The notes under the pieces were generated by a model. It was not told the DNA's origin, ran no database searches, and saw only the letters and a program-made list of their open reading frames with translations. From Varroa destructor (lineage: Eukaryota; Arthropoda; Arachnida; Mesostigmata; Varroidae), in assembly GCF_002443255.2 (NCBI RefSeq), contig NW_019211455.1, forward strand, positions 29,908,444-29,972,443: a stretch of DNA of 64,000 nt, written 5' to 3'. This document shows, one piece after another, positions 1-12,417 of this stretch; position 1 is the first letter of the stretch, and each line of letters opens with the position of its first letter. The position numbers and the translations under genes are program-made.

Positions 1-1807
1 GAACATAAGTAACAAAATAGTTTATTATGCAATCATACATACGTATGGCAATTGCGGATCTATACTCCAACTGAATGTGTTTATGAAGCGATGGGCTGTC
101 AAGCATTGCGGTGACGAATCGATCGTTATTTTTAAAACAGATATTTAGTAAGAAACCTTTGTTGTTGAAGTAAATACTAGCTTATTATTCACAGAATATG
201 ATTTTGGGAAAAACAACTATTATTAAAGGTGTCATTCAACCTCTGTACAGTTGAATGGAGATTAAATCTCTGCTCCATTAGATGCCGTTATTCGGCTACA
301 AAGCTATTTTAGGAAAGTCAATGCGCTTGACATAACACGCACTTCTGTTTTCCAGAGCAATTTGTATATTCTTTGGAAACCACTCCCCTAGCCAAGTTGA
401 CATAGATCGGTGAAGAGGTTAACACCGTTCTATGTTCTTCAAGATAAATGTTGGGGGTGCATCCGATGCGAGTACTGCATGAATTCTTTTGTTAAGTCTA
501 GGATCGGCGCAATGCGTACCGAGAATTAACTGCTTCTTGTAACTTAACCTTCAAACCGTTTCTATCCAACCTTCATCAAATCAACGCTTCGGGTATACAT
601 AGAAAGACCGAATAATGAAAGAATATCCTCTTACTTTGGATGACCAGTGCAAAAGTCAAGTACTCTAAATCTGTGAAGGTAACATCCCTTCGCTTATAAC
701 GCGTGTGCATGTATTAATTAAAAAACGTAGTTCGAGTAAACATCGCTTGTCGTTTTCTCCCTGTGCATTGATTCTTGGCTCAATATGTGACTATTGTTGT
801 TCGTGCTTTCTTTGCTGCTATTTTTCTGAGAGATGCAAAATTTGATGCGGAACGCGTTTGTGGTATCAAAAAGATGTACAAAAGCGTTAACTAAATGTCA
901 ACTGGGGATTGGGGTAGTCAGCACTACATGCCTACCCATCGTACCAACCTATACTATACTCGAATCATCTCACTGTAACGGTCGACAAATAAATCAATTG
1001 GAACTCCTAGGTAACGACTAAGTGATCCTCGAGCAGATCTATCTCAAATGTCTCCACAAGAGCCGATGCTGTAGACGTGACGTCAAAATTTTTTTAAAAG
1101 TGTTTAAAATAAACGCCAATTCCCTTTTATAAGTTCATTACGTAAGACTGATTTTAATATTAAATGCAGTTATAGTCAAACGTGAATTTAATTATCAAGG
1201 TTTTATGGAGTATTTCGCGGAGTCGAAACTGTTTCGCTGTAATTTTTAATTTAAGAATGTGAAACAACTATTACTTTAGGAAAAGATATTTAAAAAACTA
1301 CTTACCGCTATTCATTAGTAAAAAAAAAATCATCATTTAAATTGTGTGAACTACGAGACTCCAAATATTCGGTTTTATTTCACCCTTCGTTATCATTTTT
1401 TAAATGATAAAAGTTTTTTCTTCTCAGTATGAACGCGGGAAGGTCCATAATGGCCTACAACTACCGGTGCAAGCTAAATCAATAGCAGCCTATCTAAAGT
1501 GCTATAGCATTGTTGGCGCGTGAACTGAGATGCTTTGCCCACCTGTCGTTTGACATCAACGGCGTTTGGCCTAGAAATTCGACCTTCTTAAAGACACTAC
1601 GTAGCCACTAGCCACAGCTTTCTTGTAAGTTCCCCTGAGCTTCGGTATGAAGTGTATTTCAACAATCAGATATTTGCTCACTTGGCACCTTGAAGCCGAT
1701 TAACTAACGATAGTCCGTTAGTAGCTTTAAAGACATTATTCGCATAACGCAAGGACATCAGGCAGCTATGCCTAGTATCATTAATGTTAACATGGTTAAG
1801 TTGCTTG

Positions 1808-1843
1808 ACGTTATAGATTAACGTAACGTTATGGATTGACGAA
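1808..1843. repeat. 18-bp tandem duplication
   Basis: Two adjacent 18-bp units, ACGTTATAGATTAACGTA and ACGTTATGGATTGACGAA, differ at a few positions. This is a small diverged tandem duplication in otherwise plain AT-rich DNA, with no evidence of function. Confidence 0.6.
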
Positions 1844-2687
1844 TGTTTAATAAACGTTAAAGCATAGATTACATGGGAAATAGCATTGCTAAGTTTTCAT
1901 TTTATAAATATGCATTTTTCTATGCATTCTTTCATTTTTTTCATTTTTTTAAACAGCATTTCAAGCATTCACAGAAACATCTGTATCATTAACGATGCAA
2001 AATGTAGCCTAATGCAAGTTCCGAACTTTATATCGAAGTTGGCACTTGAAAATTAACATGTATATCTTATGTTTCAGATTTTTTCTTTTTAAGGTACAGC
2101 TGTAGTGAGTCTACTGCTGGAAAATCTGCTGTGATAGCCGCTGCGTACATGTAATTCATCTAAAGAGGCTGTAAGCGGATTAATAATTGCTGCAGTTAAA
2201 ATCATACACGTGACATTACGATTCGGTCATCTCTACTGCAAAGGGCGATTTTACATATAAAAAAAATACTTTGCATTTAACCTTAAACCTCATCTCTATA
2301 CTTACATTGGCAAATCGAGATTATGATCCATCTCGTGTCTATCTACATAACTTAGTTCTATTTTGCAGTGACGCTCTTAACAACAGATCAATAACAAACC
2401 CAAGCCAAATCATAATTTGCTCCTCGCTTCGCTGAGCAGAACTACAACAAATGAGCAAGTGACGTTGGTTTACTATATAGCGTCAGAATATCAAGTAGAC
2501 ATGAGTTGGTGACATTCGGCCAGTAAGCCAATCTATCGATAATCATCTACCAGACCACTACCGTTCCACAACCCGCGGCGTTTACGTATACTTCTACAAA
2601 CGTACGAGTTCTATAGGGCAATAGTTTTTCTTTCCAGGAACATCAACGGTGCCATTAAATCAGACAGTCTGTGGATCGTCAACTAAC

Positions 2688-2721
2688 GCTACCGGTACAG
2701 GTAATCGCCGGAACCGGTAGC
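2688..2721. repeat. 9-bp perfect inverted repeat
   Basis: GCTACCGGT at 2688-2696 is exactly reversed and complemented as ACCGGTAGC at 2713-2721, with a 16-nt spacer. It could be a protein-binding dyad or chance. It is not next to any recognised gene or transposon end. Confidence 0.6.
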
Positions 2722-5118
2722 CGCAACACACAATAAGAATAGTATATAGGGGCCATTATCGACAAGAAGCATCTTCTCCATCCACCATTTGCAGCTAACG
2801 CCACTTTGTGATTTCGCTAAATTGTCGGCTTGTGCCGAAACCACTCGACCATATCATGCCCAGTTACAGAATGGATCCGAGAACCGGGCAACTAGTCGAA
2901 ACCCTACGTTTGTCGGGTACCTTCCAAACGATTTTCCAAATCTCCGGCTCTAGCATGACAGCGAAGCAACATTTGGATTTTCTGAACTAGATATGTGATA
3001 TTTCTAAAAATAGATGGCAAGATACCTACCTGAACTAATAGTAAAATAGAAAAGAGGAACTAACAGGGCGTATAAACTCTACGTACATAGCGATCTTGCG
3101 GCCTCTTACAATGGCCTGTGAGGTATATGCGGATGACCAGAAAAGGTTTTATACGTTTAACTTTACTTGTAATTTCTAACTGAACCTTTTAGATCCATGT
3201 TCTCTAAATTTATTCCGCCTTTAAGCCCCTTCGACCACGATAGAACCGTTAGAGAGGTTTTCACTCTTCTACGTTACATCTCCATTTACTTACGGTCATA
3301 AGTGATCAAAGATTTCAAAGCATTTCAAGCGTATTCTACGAGGGAATGATATGCTTTTATATTAGCGAAACCAAACCGTGTCTGAAACAATGATTAAAGA
3401 ACTAAATAATAACAATTAGCTTATTAGGAGATTAAAGCCGTGAATATACAAATTTAAAAAACCAACACACTCCGCTTCAGCAAATGCCATAGTATTATCA
3501 TGGCCATCGATTTTTATTTTGATTTTTTGCATCAGCATACGCATACGTGTCGGCGGGATATTGACTTTAATTTATCGCTACAGGTACTTCCCTCTGTATA
3601 TTTATCAGAAAGCAATTCTGGCTAACGGTGGTAGAAGTCTCTTTTGCTAAAATTCAGGTCGGACAGTCTCGCATGGACATCTACATTTTGGAGTATCCAT
3701 TAGAAATATTGATGACTTATCGACACTCAGATTGTCTATTTACTGACTGACGAGAAATTTCTGTCCCATTTACATTATCTTTCAACGGCTTGTAAACTGC
3801 GCTCGTAAAAGCTTATGAAACATTCTATTTACCTACTAACACAAAGCAGCGAGTGAGGCGCATGGTGGCAACAACCTCGAGCTACGCCTAAACGACCATA
3901 GAAAAGGGCAGTACACAACGGCTCGATATGTAAGCCTAGATACAATAAAATGAATAATAATAACAACGATATTATAGTAAACTGCGCCGTCTGCTAACAC
4001 CTTTGAGGAACTCGGAGACGCCGTTTGTCTTCTGAGGTTAGGTGGCCGACCGCAACTGTCGCCTCCCGCGCCGTAGGAATAAATCGCAGCCAGAGCAGAT
4101 AAAAAACAAAATATAATAGAGACGACATATTACACTAGAATGAAACGCATGAGCTGGTAGTAGCTAATTAACCAACACCAGCCTTCGATAAGTCAGTGAA
4201 AGTATCTTGATCTTATTGCTGCAGTATTACAGCTGATAGTAGCGGGATCAAGCATCATCTCGTCCATGAAAATGACTCAGGTGGCTACCGAACACGCACA
4301 CGATATTCAATAGGCGTTATTAGTACTATTATTACAAATAATAATAATTAGAATAACATTTTTCATTCATATAGCATTTACGGAGCAGGAGTAGTGCTGC
4401 AAATTCAAATTCTAAATCACCTCTCAATTAAGCAGCTACTCTCAACCTCTTAGCACAATATTGACTGAAAAACAACGTAACCACCGGTGTAACCCCTTCA
4501 GCAAAACATTCATGGGATAGGCTGTCTTGCTTTTGGCGTCCGGTACTCGTCCGGTAGCGAACGGCATACTCGTTTTGCTGAAAAGGCATAGTGATTGTAT
4601 GCTTGCAATTTGTTCATTTCTTGCCGTCGCGAAACGATGGTTCCGTGCGAACAGCGGACATACACTGACTGATGACCATAAACACAGTGTAAACCAGAAC
4701 AACAGCGACAGCGAGCACTGATTCGGAACGAGCGCAGACCGACCACGCTGCCATACATTGGGATATTTATAAAGCCACTACCACTTTGTCGATACTAGAC
4801 ACCCAGACCAGCATCAGCTCACATGTTACGGTTTTTACTTATTGGTAAGCATATATCGAAGGCAACAGATCTATCACACAGTGTCCATATGTCTGTTGAA
4901 CACAAATGCAGTAGACATTAAGTACTTATACGCTACATCTAATATTACAAAGTATTAAAATTTTCGATTGCAGACAAAGCTGTCTCTCCCGTTAGCCTAC
5001 AAGATACCCTGGCGTTGTAATGCCGCCATTGAACCAACACCAATCTCATAGATGTACAGTGATAGCGCTCTTGTAGCTTCCACTCGTACAGACTGACAAA
5101 ATGAAAAGGAACACTTAC

Positions 5119-5349
5119 AATGCGAGGATAGTCGGGAGCGGGCAACACTATACGATCGTTCCGCAAAAGTTGACTCACTGCATATCTACCAATATATGTA
5201 CACCTCTTTCTTGGTGCACCTGCGAGGTTCAAATTAATTTTCTTGCAAAAATTCTCCACTTCGGTATTGAATAATGATGGCGTTGCTCCGCTCCCGACCA
5301 GCATTGCATTTATACTGAGAGCCATCTTGCTCGGCCGTCAGCTTTCTAT
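5119..5349 (-). CDS. Candidate first coding exon, unknown product
   Basis: On the minus strand an acceptor-like site (TTGTTGTCAG) precedes a short leader. An in-frame TGA comes next, then ATG at 5325 in a reasonable start context (AGCAAGATGG). The frame runs 69 codons and meets a consensus donor (GTAAGT at 5118-5113) exactly after a complete codon, so the exon would end in phase 0. The predicted peptide starts MALSINAMLVGSGATPSLFN and later contains several K/R pairs and APDYPRI at its end. I do not recognise the family. The open frame continues past the donor to 4945, so the splice reading is inferred. It may be the first coding exon of a multi-exon gene reading leftwards, but no second exon was identified with confidence. 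Confidence 0.3.
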
Positions 5350-5383
5350 CTGACAACAATGGCGTTCATTGGCAGGTGCCCCT

Positions 5384-5401
5384 CGCGCTCGAAAGAGCGC
5401 G
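5384..5401. repeat. CGCGCTC hairpin with GAAA loop
   Basis: CGCGCTC (5384-5390), GAAA (5391-5394) and GAGCGCG (5395-5401) form a perfect 7-bp GC-rich stem closed by a GNRA-type tetraloop. It lies just upstream, in minus-strand sense, of the candidate exon at 5119-5349. No function is assigned. Confidence 0.55.
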
Positions 5402-5649
5402 CTGATTTAAATCGACCAGATGACCAACGAGCTAATGCAGTAAACCTGTAGGCACCGGCGAATGAACCCATTCGAAAAATTGCTTTGGTAAAAGAAGGGT
5501 AAGCAATGGACGCAACTGGTGTCGTAACGAGTAAAGTCATCCAATGTAGTCCAAAACTTTTAATTAATACTTCCAATAATTTCAAAATTAAATAGAAGCG
5601 CCAATATTGTACCATTTCGCATGATTTTGTAATCGCAGAATGCAACGCT

Positions 5650-7047
5650 ATAACAATATGTGTGATTAGCCAGCAAACGTTTTTATTTCACGTCCTTACG
5701 ATTAAGTAAGCTAGTGAATAAAAAATGCATGACAGGTAAGAAGCTCTTATACCAATACCGTTATTATTAGAAAATTGACGCCGTTAAAATAGCACCGTAA
5801 AGGTTACTAAATAAAAATTAAAATATTAAAAATATACTGAGGGCAGATTTAGTTGGCCTCGTTCTCATTGTGCTTGATCTCTTTTGAATTAATTCAAGTT
5901 CTGTGTATGGACCTCAAGAAATGGTCCATTATACGAATGAGTTCATCTCATAAAGCCACTGGGTCTTTTGACTTTTAACGAACTAGTTTTTTTTTTCTGG
6001 TTTGTGATCGTAATATGGAAAAAGGATTATTCCTTTTGATTCTAATTTTTATCATATGCGCTAACAATATTTCCTCTTTTTGTAGAATGAAACGAACTAC
6101 CTCTGTATCTCGTAGTATTAGGTTCTAACAAAATGGATCTGAAATTGCAAGGCAAACTACTTTTTAAATATCGTTCGTCTGCCCGGGATGTAAGATTTTT
6201 TGCTAATACTATGCTTAATAATAACTTGTTTTTTGCGGAAATCTGTTAGAACGAGGGAATTTAACACTTTATTATGTATCATTACTACTAAAATGATTTA
6301 TATGACCCTGTTTCCTTGTCGCAGCACATAGAAAAACTGTTATTTCTCCTTATGGCTTCTACTGAAAGTTAAAAATATGTGAAGTAATCGCTAGTTTGCA
6401 TTTTTTCTTTTTAGATCATTTAACGTTCTTTGACTTTTGCAAGTTTATGGTAAATCTCACCGTAAACAAAACTCCATGGTCTCAACATTGTAGTAACATT
6501 TATGGAAGTATCGCAAAAAAACTAGATATTTTTTTTTCTTTAGATCTGGCCTTGTAAAAATACAAACATGAAATAGATTGCTTAAGGCTGTACTAGAATT
6601 CTCCGGCACTGTTATGATTATTTGAAATAAGAAGACTCCGTAGTAATAAGATATCTAAAAAATAAAAAAAGTTGATCCGGTCTTTTAAGGTGAAGTAACG
6701 TATGGAAAAATGAAGTATGACATCGATTTTCTTTGGCAGATTAATACTGGAAAAGACTGTACAACATTGAGGCGACTAATTCAAGTATTAATCAGGAAAG
6801 AAACTAACTCTTCGTTTTTGAAGAACAAAGTATTTTTTACTGCTAACTTAACCTTAGACTTGCCACGCAGTAAGTTGAGGTAGGTGCGGCTACGAGTTGT
6901 TACAAGGTGTGTCGTAGGCAAGTGAACCTAATAAGGGTTAGTCCTATGTATCGACAAACGGGTGGGTCATGCCGCGTATCTTCACATCATTTTACTGCAC
7001 AGATCATGAAAAAAAAGGCTCATGATTATGAAAATGCTTTCCATACA

Positions 7048-7080
<33 letters not shown>

Positions 7081-8777
7081 TGACAATTTGCCTATCCGTG
7101 TTGTAGGATGATCGGCAGTTGTATGCCTTTCTAGCTAGGGAGTGTATTAGGCCAAACAACGTATTTACTTATGAACCTTTGGAAGACATACGAAGTGCAT
7201 GTTCAACACCGCGAATAGACAGAACTGGGGAAGCTCAGGAACTTCATATTTATATTATTTTTTAATGTGCAGTTTTTCTAGTGAGTACATTGCACATTAC
7301 GTGAGCACATGTTTGCTGAAATTATTTTACTTTAATTAAATAACCAACGTAGAGGGCACTTTTTGGAAAATTGTTGCTTTTCAGGCGGAACAAGCTCAAA
7401 ATTTGCTTCCTACGAGTGCGACTGGAAGCTACTGATACTATAAATATACTACTACGGCCATTTTATACATGTTATATAACAATACAAAACATGCAGATAC
7501 ACAAATTCACAAACTATGAAATGGTCTCTACCAATCGTCTGTCAATGGTACTGTTCCAAATAATGGTGATTTCGTGCTATTGGGCTTGAAACAAGCAGAC
7601 TACATAGAATTCGATCATACATTTTGCGATAAATATGTGTGAATTTCAAAAGTATATATATTTATAAACCCTGACTTTTCTACCGACTGTTTCTTAGGCG
7701 CACCGTGAAAACTTCGTTAGGGCTCAGTCTGGTCTTTTGTTTTCTGAATCTGGGGAAAAAAGATAATTTGACGAGCTGTACATCGAAGCACAAGCTGATT
7801 ATTCGAAACTTCATGATCAGTAACGTGAAGCAGCGTAGATAATCAAAAATGTTTTATGTACATATAAATATTTTAGTGTTAAAAATATAATAGAGTGATG
7901 TAGGAAGTAGGAAAATGGCTTAATCTTTCATCGTTAGAGCTTTTGAAATAAATGTGGATGGCGTATATTATTCAAGATAAGCTGGTGATACAACTGCAAC
8001 TTGCTGTTGTTCAGTGTGACCTAACTTAGCACTACCTAGTCATCTAACTTTTCAGTCCATAGGGAAGATTTAGCCGTAACGCCAGCCTATACAGCAAGAA
8101 ACGCGGGGTCAACCGAGGGTGCCACAAAAATAGCAGACGGTTAATTTCGCGCGAATTTCTATCCTTTGAAGGTCAGAATGTTTTGATTGATACTGTTTAT
8201 GTTTCTATTATATTACCGAATAATGTCACATAGCAAACTCATATCAGGGCGGCTGGTTTATAAGCTTGTCAATAATTATTGAAGTGGTTCGAAATTTCTC
8301 AGCGAAATAATATCTTCCTAAAATAGAAAGCTTAAGCATTTCTATGAGCATGAATAGATGTATATTAAAGGCATATATTTTTTCGTCGGGGCCATAGTTC
8401 CTCAAATAAATATATGTAGTTACAATCGCGATCTCTAACAGCATTGCACCTCACAGAGAAAAAAATTCAAAGATCGTTAAAGCGCCCTAAAACGTTTTGC
8501 TTTCTATTTGGGTCAGCTTTTATAAGATAAAACAAAAATCGATAAAATTCGGAACGGGTCGGTGTTGAACGGAAAATAGGATTCGCCTCAGGGGAACCCC
8601 GAAACTTGTCGCCTTTCTTGTTTTCCATCAGGGGTCAATTCTCACAAATCACATAACAACGGCACAGCTGTATGAAAATGATTCTTTACCCTGACGATAT
8701 CGGAAGGTGCAGAAAGTTGACAATAAGCATCAGTGATTCTGCTTGACCATGCCGGAAAACACGGCCTCCAAATACTG
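5650..8777. other. Unassigned AT-rich DNA
   Basis: This stretch has many A and T runs and a TA microsatellite, with no open frame carrying a recognisable motif. The frames at 7371-7589 (plus) and 8244-8444 (minus) are low-complexity and look like chance. Confidence 0.6.
7050..7078. repeat. (TA)n microsatellite
   Basis: About 14 uninterrupted TA units. Likely polymorphic in length. Confidence 0.95.
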
Positions 8778-8802
8778 CACTGTACGAGCGAATCCGGCGA
8801 AC
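8778..8802 (+). repeat. Left terminal inverted repeat, family B copy 1
   Basis: It reads ACTGT then ACGAGCGAATCCGGCGAAC and pairs with 9849-9874. It matches the left end of the second family B copy at 46311-46336 except for small changes. Confidence 0.8.
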
Positions 8803-9059
8803 TCTGAAGTGAAATAATTTTTGAACTACATGCCGCTAGCAGACGAAGTTTGACTAGTAATTACTGTGTTCTAGCAACATAGCAGTGAAAGCCGGCTGAG
8901 TCTACCCTAGGAGAAATAAAGCAAAAACGTCGTTTGATCCCGAAGATCAATGTTCAGTTGTAGAGTTTTTGTTCTTCGAAGGCCTAGCGGAAATGCATTG
9001 ATGATTGGTGTAGGCATAAGGCAAGGAGGCCTTAAGCGAAAGCGGAGTACCTCAACAGT

Positions 9060-9700
9060 GCAGACCTTTCAAGAACGTAAGTTAGTATTGAAGACCAGCG
9101 AGGTAGTGAGGTCATTAGATGTTGGGAGCCCGAAGAACAGGAAAACATTGGCTCAATTGAGAAGGTTTTTAACAGGTGTAAAGCTTGGAATCTAAAATCT
9201 CTATTAATCAAAATTGGCGTTTCACATGTAACGTGTTACCGAATTATAACCTAAGGAGTGAAAATATGGAAACTAAGTAAAAAAAATGATGTTTCTGTGA
9301 ATTGACCCCAGGCCACTTGCATGTGATGCGTTCCACGCGCAATTTCGGAAATCTTAATTAATAAAAAACTTGTCTAAAGCATACGGTTTCCACAGACAAG
9401 GCATAACTCGATCTCCACCACCAGGTGGATAAAAGTCAGGCGAGAAAATGCTGTCGCTGATCGAGTTTGGTGGCAGTGTCGAGTAGGTTCGACCATAAGG
9501 TGATGTTAGTACTTGATGTAGACTTCAGGGGCGTCTGCTACTTGCTGATACTTGCCGACAACGAAACAATAAATGCAGCCCACTATCTCGGGTCCTCAAT
9601 AGATTAACGGGCCGTTAGAATAGCGGTCAAGGCACGCAGTTTGCTTATTTGATGACAGCACCAGACCCCATCACCACGCCTGAATTAAATAAACTGCGTA
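9060..9700 (+). pseudogene. Mariner transposase pseudogene, family B copy 1
   Basis: Fragments of a mariner transposase remain in several plus-strand frames. At about 9062-9190 the N-terminal DNA-binding part is suggested by TFQER and a GSPKN stretch in place of the usual GRPK. At 9518-9589 the region before the second catalytic residue reads DFRGVCYLLILADNETINAA, matching the D-x-x-G-V and N-E-T-I-N-A pattern of the family. At 9645-9680 LFDDSTRPHHHA corresponds to the HDNARPH block, with its catalytic aspartate kept. No first catalytic motif or third aspartate could be placed. Frameshifts separate all blocks, so no working enzyme could be made. Confidence 0.8.
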
Positions 9701-9848
9701 GAGAAGTAGTAGTTGAAACCACGAATAATAACTATACGGCTGTATAGAAGCTGCCAGAGCAGCTGAAACGAGTCTGTAAAAAACGAAGGAGAGTACCTCA
9801 CACACATTAATGATCATTCTATCCTGACGACTTCAAAAATTATTCAAA

Positions 9849-9874
9849 GTACGCCGGATTCGCTTATAACACTA
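9849..9874 (-). repeat. Right terminal inverted repeat, family B copy 1
   Basis: GTACGCCGGATTCGCTTATA and the following bases are close to the reverse complement of the left end at 8778-8802. Eleven consecutive bases, CGCCGGATTCG, are exact. Confidence 0.8.
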
Positions 9875-9925
9875 AATATATTAAGATGAATAACGCGTTC
9901 TCGCGGTTTCTTTCAAGAATTTTTA

Positions 9926-11147
9926 TTTCCCACTTTTATTTATTGTTTACGTATGAGATACAGTTTGACAGCGTTTTTCCTGCTCTATAAACGTGTTTTA
10001 ACTGTATTGAATGGTGAGTGTTATCTCAATTCGAAAGAACTTCTCAGAGATCGATGTCTCGAGTGATAAAAAAAAAGTACATTTCTGACTTGTTTGTATA
10101 TGCATCTCGTCAAGAACAAAACAGTACCGAAACGTGACGAGGTGTATGCTTTCCGTACGGTAACGGTGCTGTCACTAAAAGGTCTGCTCAAGGGCAATTT
10201 GCCAAGTTTTCGACGGCTATACGGGACCTAGAGGATGTCTCCGCTCTGGTCAGTTTTCTGAGTTTAATAGCGACCATTTGAAGGCATCTTTGAAGAGAAA
10301 CAATCTAGAAACAGCTCGGCCAAAAAAAACACAAGACTGTCGTTACCCATTACAAGTTTTTTAGGTTTCTATGGCAGCTTAGGTACCTTGTGACCTCCTT
10401 GTATCCGACGAGGACTTATAGCTTAACGCTGCATATTCACATCTGGCCCGGTGAGCATTAGGGGGACACAATAATTTTTGCATAGAATTATCACCGGTGA
10501 TAAAAAGTTGTGTCTGAACGCCGGAGATCGGAATGAGTGGTTGCGAGAAAGAAGCTAAGGCTCAGGATCCAACCAAGTCTTCACCTAAAAAAAAGATTAT
10601 GCTTTGAGTTCGGTGGGACAGATTGGTGATTGGTAATTGCTTTTCATGAATCAGCCACAGGTTAAGCTTTCACTAGGCTAACTAGGTTATCTGAAAATAT
10701 CTCATAGCCGAGGTCATATCGTCTTGTTCTACTATAATGGTAGACCACACATGGCAAACATCCTTGAACTTGTTGACCTCGATTTTGGAGGGGTTTGCTC
10801 CTTCCGTATTCTTCGAGCCTTATGTGGAGGAGTTTTCACGATTTTCGTTAACTGGACAGTTAGCTTCGTGGCCTTTTCTTTGATATGGAACAACTCGAAA
10901 CGTCGTTGAGAAGCTTTTTCGAGATGAAACTTGCTACTGTTTGGCAAGATGGCATTCATAATTTGGCAGAAAAGTGGGCGAAAATCGTTAACAATTACAA
11001 AAGATGCAAACTATATTAATTTAATATTATAGAAATAAAAAATGCAGTAAATAAAGAAACAATCTAACACAAACCATAGATCAAGGTTATGAAGTTCACA
11101 CGATGCGAGCGCTGATTCGTTTCGTCTGAAACAAAAGAAGCCTGAAA
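9926..11147 (+). mobile_element. Decayed mariner element, family A copy 1
   Basis: The ends are TTTCCCACTT on the left, preceded by TA at 9924-9925, and AAGCCTGAAA on the right, followed by TA at 11148-11149. They form imperfect inverted repeats with a TA on each side, as expected from TA target-site duplication. The DNA aligns by eye with the copy at 38358-39658 outside the transposase too: at the left (TGTTTAC, TTCCTGCT) and near the right end (a block around CTGATTCGTTTCGTCTG). The span of about 1.2 kb is near full mariner length. It lies only about 50 bp beyond the end of the family B copy at 8778-9874. Confidence 0.9.
10080..11017 (+). pseudogene. Mariner transposase pseudogene, family A copy 1
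   Basis: Ordered blocks of mariner transposase are readable on the plus strand. AVTKRSAQGQFAKF (about 10168) is the end of the first helix-turn-helix. RSGQFSEFNSDHLKASLKRN (10242-10301) is the RSGRPS linker region. FLHRIITGDKKLCLNA (10475-10522) is the TGDE block, with the first catalytic aspartate kept. VRWDRL (near 10612) is the WWD block, just after an in-frame stop. LFYYNGRPHMANILEL (near 10721-10771) is the HDNARPH block, with the second aspartate changed to Y. The YSPDL block near 10790-10830 is scrambled. GIHNLAEKWAKIVNN (10951-10995) is the C-terminal GI-x-x-LPERW motif. Stops and frameshifts between blocks make it inactive. Confidence 0.9.
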
Positions 11148-12080
11148 TAGGTGAACCCCTTCACGTAGCTCGATTTAACATTGACAACATCTGGGAGTCC
11201 TTTCACAGCACTTACTTATCGAGGAAAGAGCTAGCCAGAACGCACTGGTGCCTAGGCATCTCCGCACCGCATCCCTGCGCCTTAGGCGGTGGGTTTTACA
11301 GATTGTCAATTATCTGATATCCAAATCAACTAAGTAGCCGAGATCTAATGATGATGGAAACCTGCGTTTCTTAAATTGGAACTCATTTTTCACGCGTCAT
11401 AGCCGATGCATGGTTATTTGCTTTAGCTTATTTGGTTTATGTGAAACACTAGCGTATTGCATAAGCATGGGCAGATACCGGCTAAAAACGACTGACGTTA
11501 ATGACGCTAGGGAACGGTGCCAATGCTAGATAAAAACGCCAAGTTCACAGGGATATGTATTTGTAAATATAGTAAAACGTGAGTATCATTTTGGAAAATG
11601 TAGCTAAATCAGGCTAATTAATCACCTTTTTAGATCATCATCGTAAGATTAAACTCTTAATGATAATAAGTATACAGTTATACGTATTTCTATAACATAT
11701 GTGCGCATGAACTGAACTAAATATAGTTTTTATTGTGACATTTCAGATATTCCGTTGTTATTCTCAGTAATATAGCAGTCTGACATGTATATCTAACCAT
11801 GTCTTATCCGTTTTAAAATATATTATATTTATTATTAATCATTATCAAAATATAAACAAAATGAAAACGTCTCAAAAGACATAGGAAAAAAGTGACCTCG
11901 ATTTGGGGCCTGGAGATGACCCAACGGAGTGTATCGCTAGATTTTGGTGTTTTCTATATTCACCCGCTGCAAGCTACATATGTCCAAATAAAGCTAAATA
12001 GACCAAAGTCAATCGTATCCCAAACAAAACAATATGTCGAAGCGCAATAAAAAAAATTATGGTATTTAATGTTTGTTGTT

Positions 12081-12102
12081 ATATATATATATATATATAT
12101 AT
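12081..12102. repeat. (AT)11 microsatellite
   Basis: Eleven uninterrupted AT units in AT-rich DNA. Confidence 0.95.
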
Positions 12103-12417
12103 GTTACTTTTCGCATAATAAACTGATTTTAAGTGAACTCATTTTATGCAAATAAGCGTTCAACTAAAGTAAAAATGAAGAATGTAACTTTTACGCTACA
12201 CAGTTTGTGTTGCCACTGAAATCCTCTGAATGTTGTGTGAACCTAAAAGATACATGCTGCTTCGAACGAAACAGCAAAAAATTAGAGGAGTGGTTCTACA
12301 AAAAACATGCACGAGTGTTATTCATCAGGTAAGAAAAATACGTGCTTTACAATGAATTAAATCGCTAAAAAAAAACTTACCGAAATCCATTTCGGTTCTG
12401 ACACGTAGCAGCATTGA

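Larger units (their letters stand above)
1..4940. other. Unassigned AT-rich DNA, no gene seen
   Basis: I see no convincing exon, RNA gene or transposon here. Open frames are short, and those above 60 codons (833-1021, 2808-2990, 4442-4758) have no recognisable motif. The minus strand near 4440-4700 holds a possible splice acceptor (a pyrimidine-rich tract ending in CAG, near 4580) followed by an open frame. It lies downstream of the minus-strand exon candidate at 5119-5349, but no link between them can be shown. Poly-T and CATTTTT-like slippage runs occur at about 1896-1955. Confidence 0.6.
8778..9874 (+). mobile_element. Decayed mariner element, family B copy 1
   Basis: The element is bounded by imperfect terminal inverted repeats: CACTGTACGAGCGAATCCGG at 8778-8797 on the left and its near reverse complement, centred on CGCCGGATTCGCT, at 9849-9874 on the right. 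The same end sequence bounds the copy at 46311-47450. The interior carries transposase remnants on the plus strand (see 9060-9700). The length of about 1.1 kb is a little below the usual 1.3 kb of mariner, consistent with internal deletions. The flanking TA expected for this superfamily is degraded on the left and only approximate on the right. The element is clearly non-autonomous now, and its exact ends could be off by a few bases. Confidence 0.85.

Noticed and set aside
3115..3160. VYADDQK as a reverse-transcriptase YADD motif
   Set aside because: The surrounding frame shows none of the other reverse-transcriptase blocks, and a four-residue match is expected by chance.
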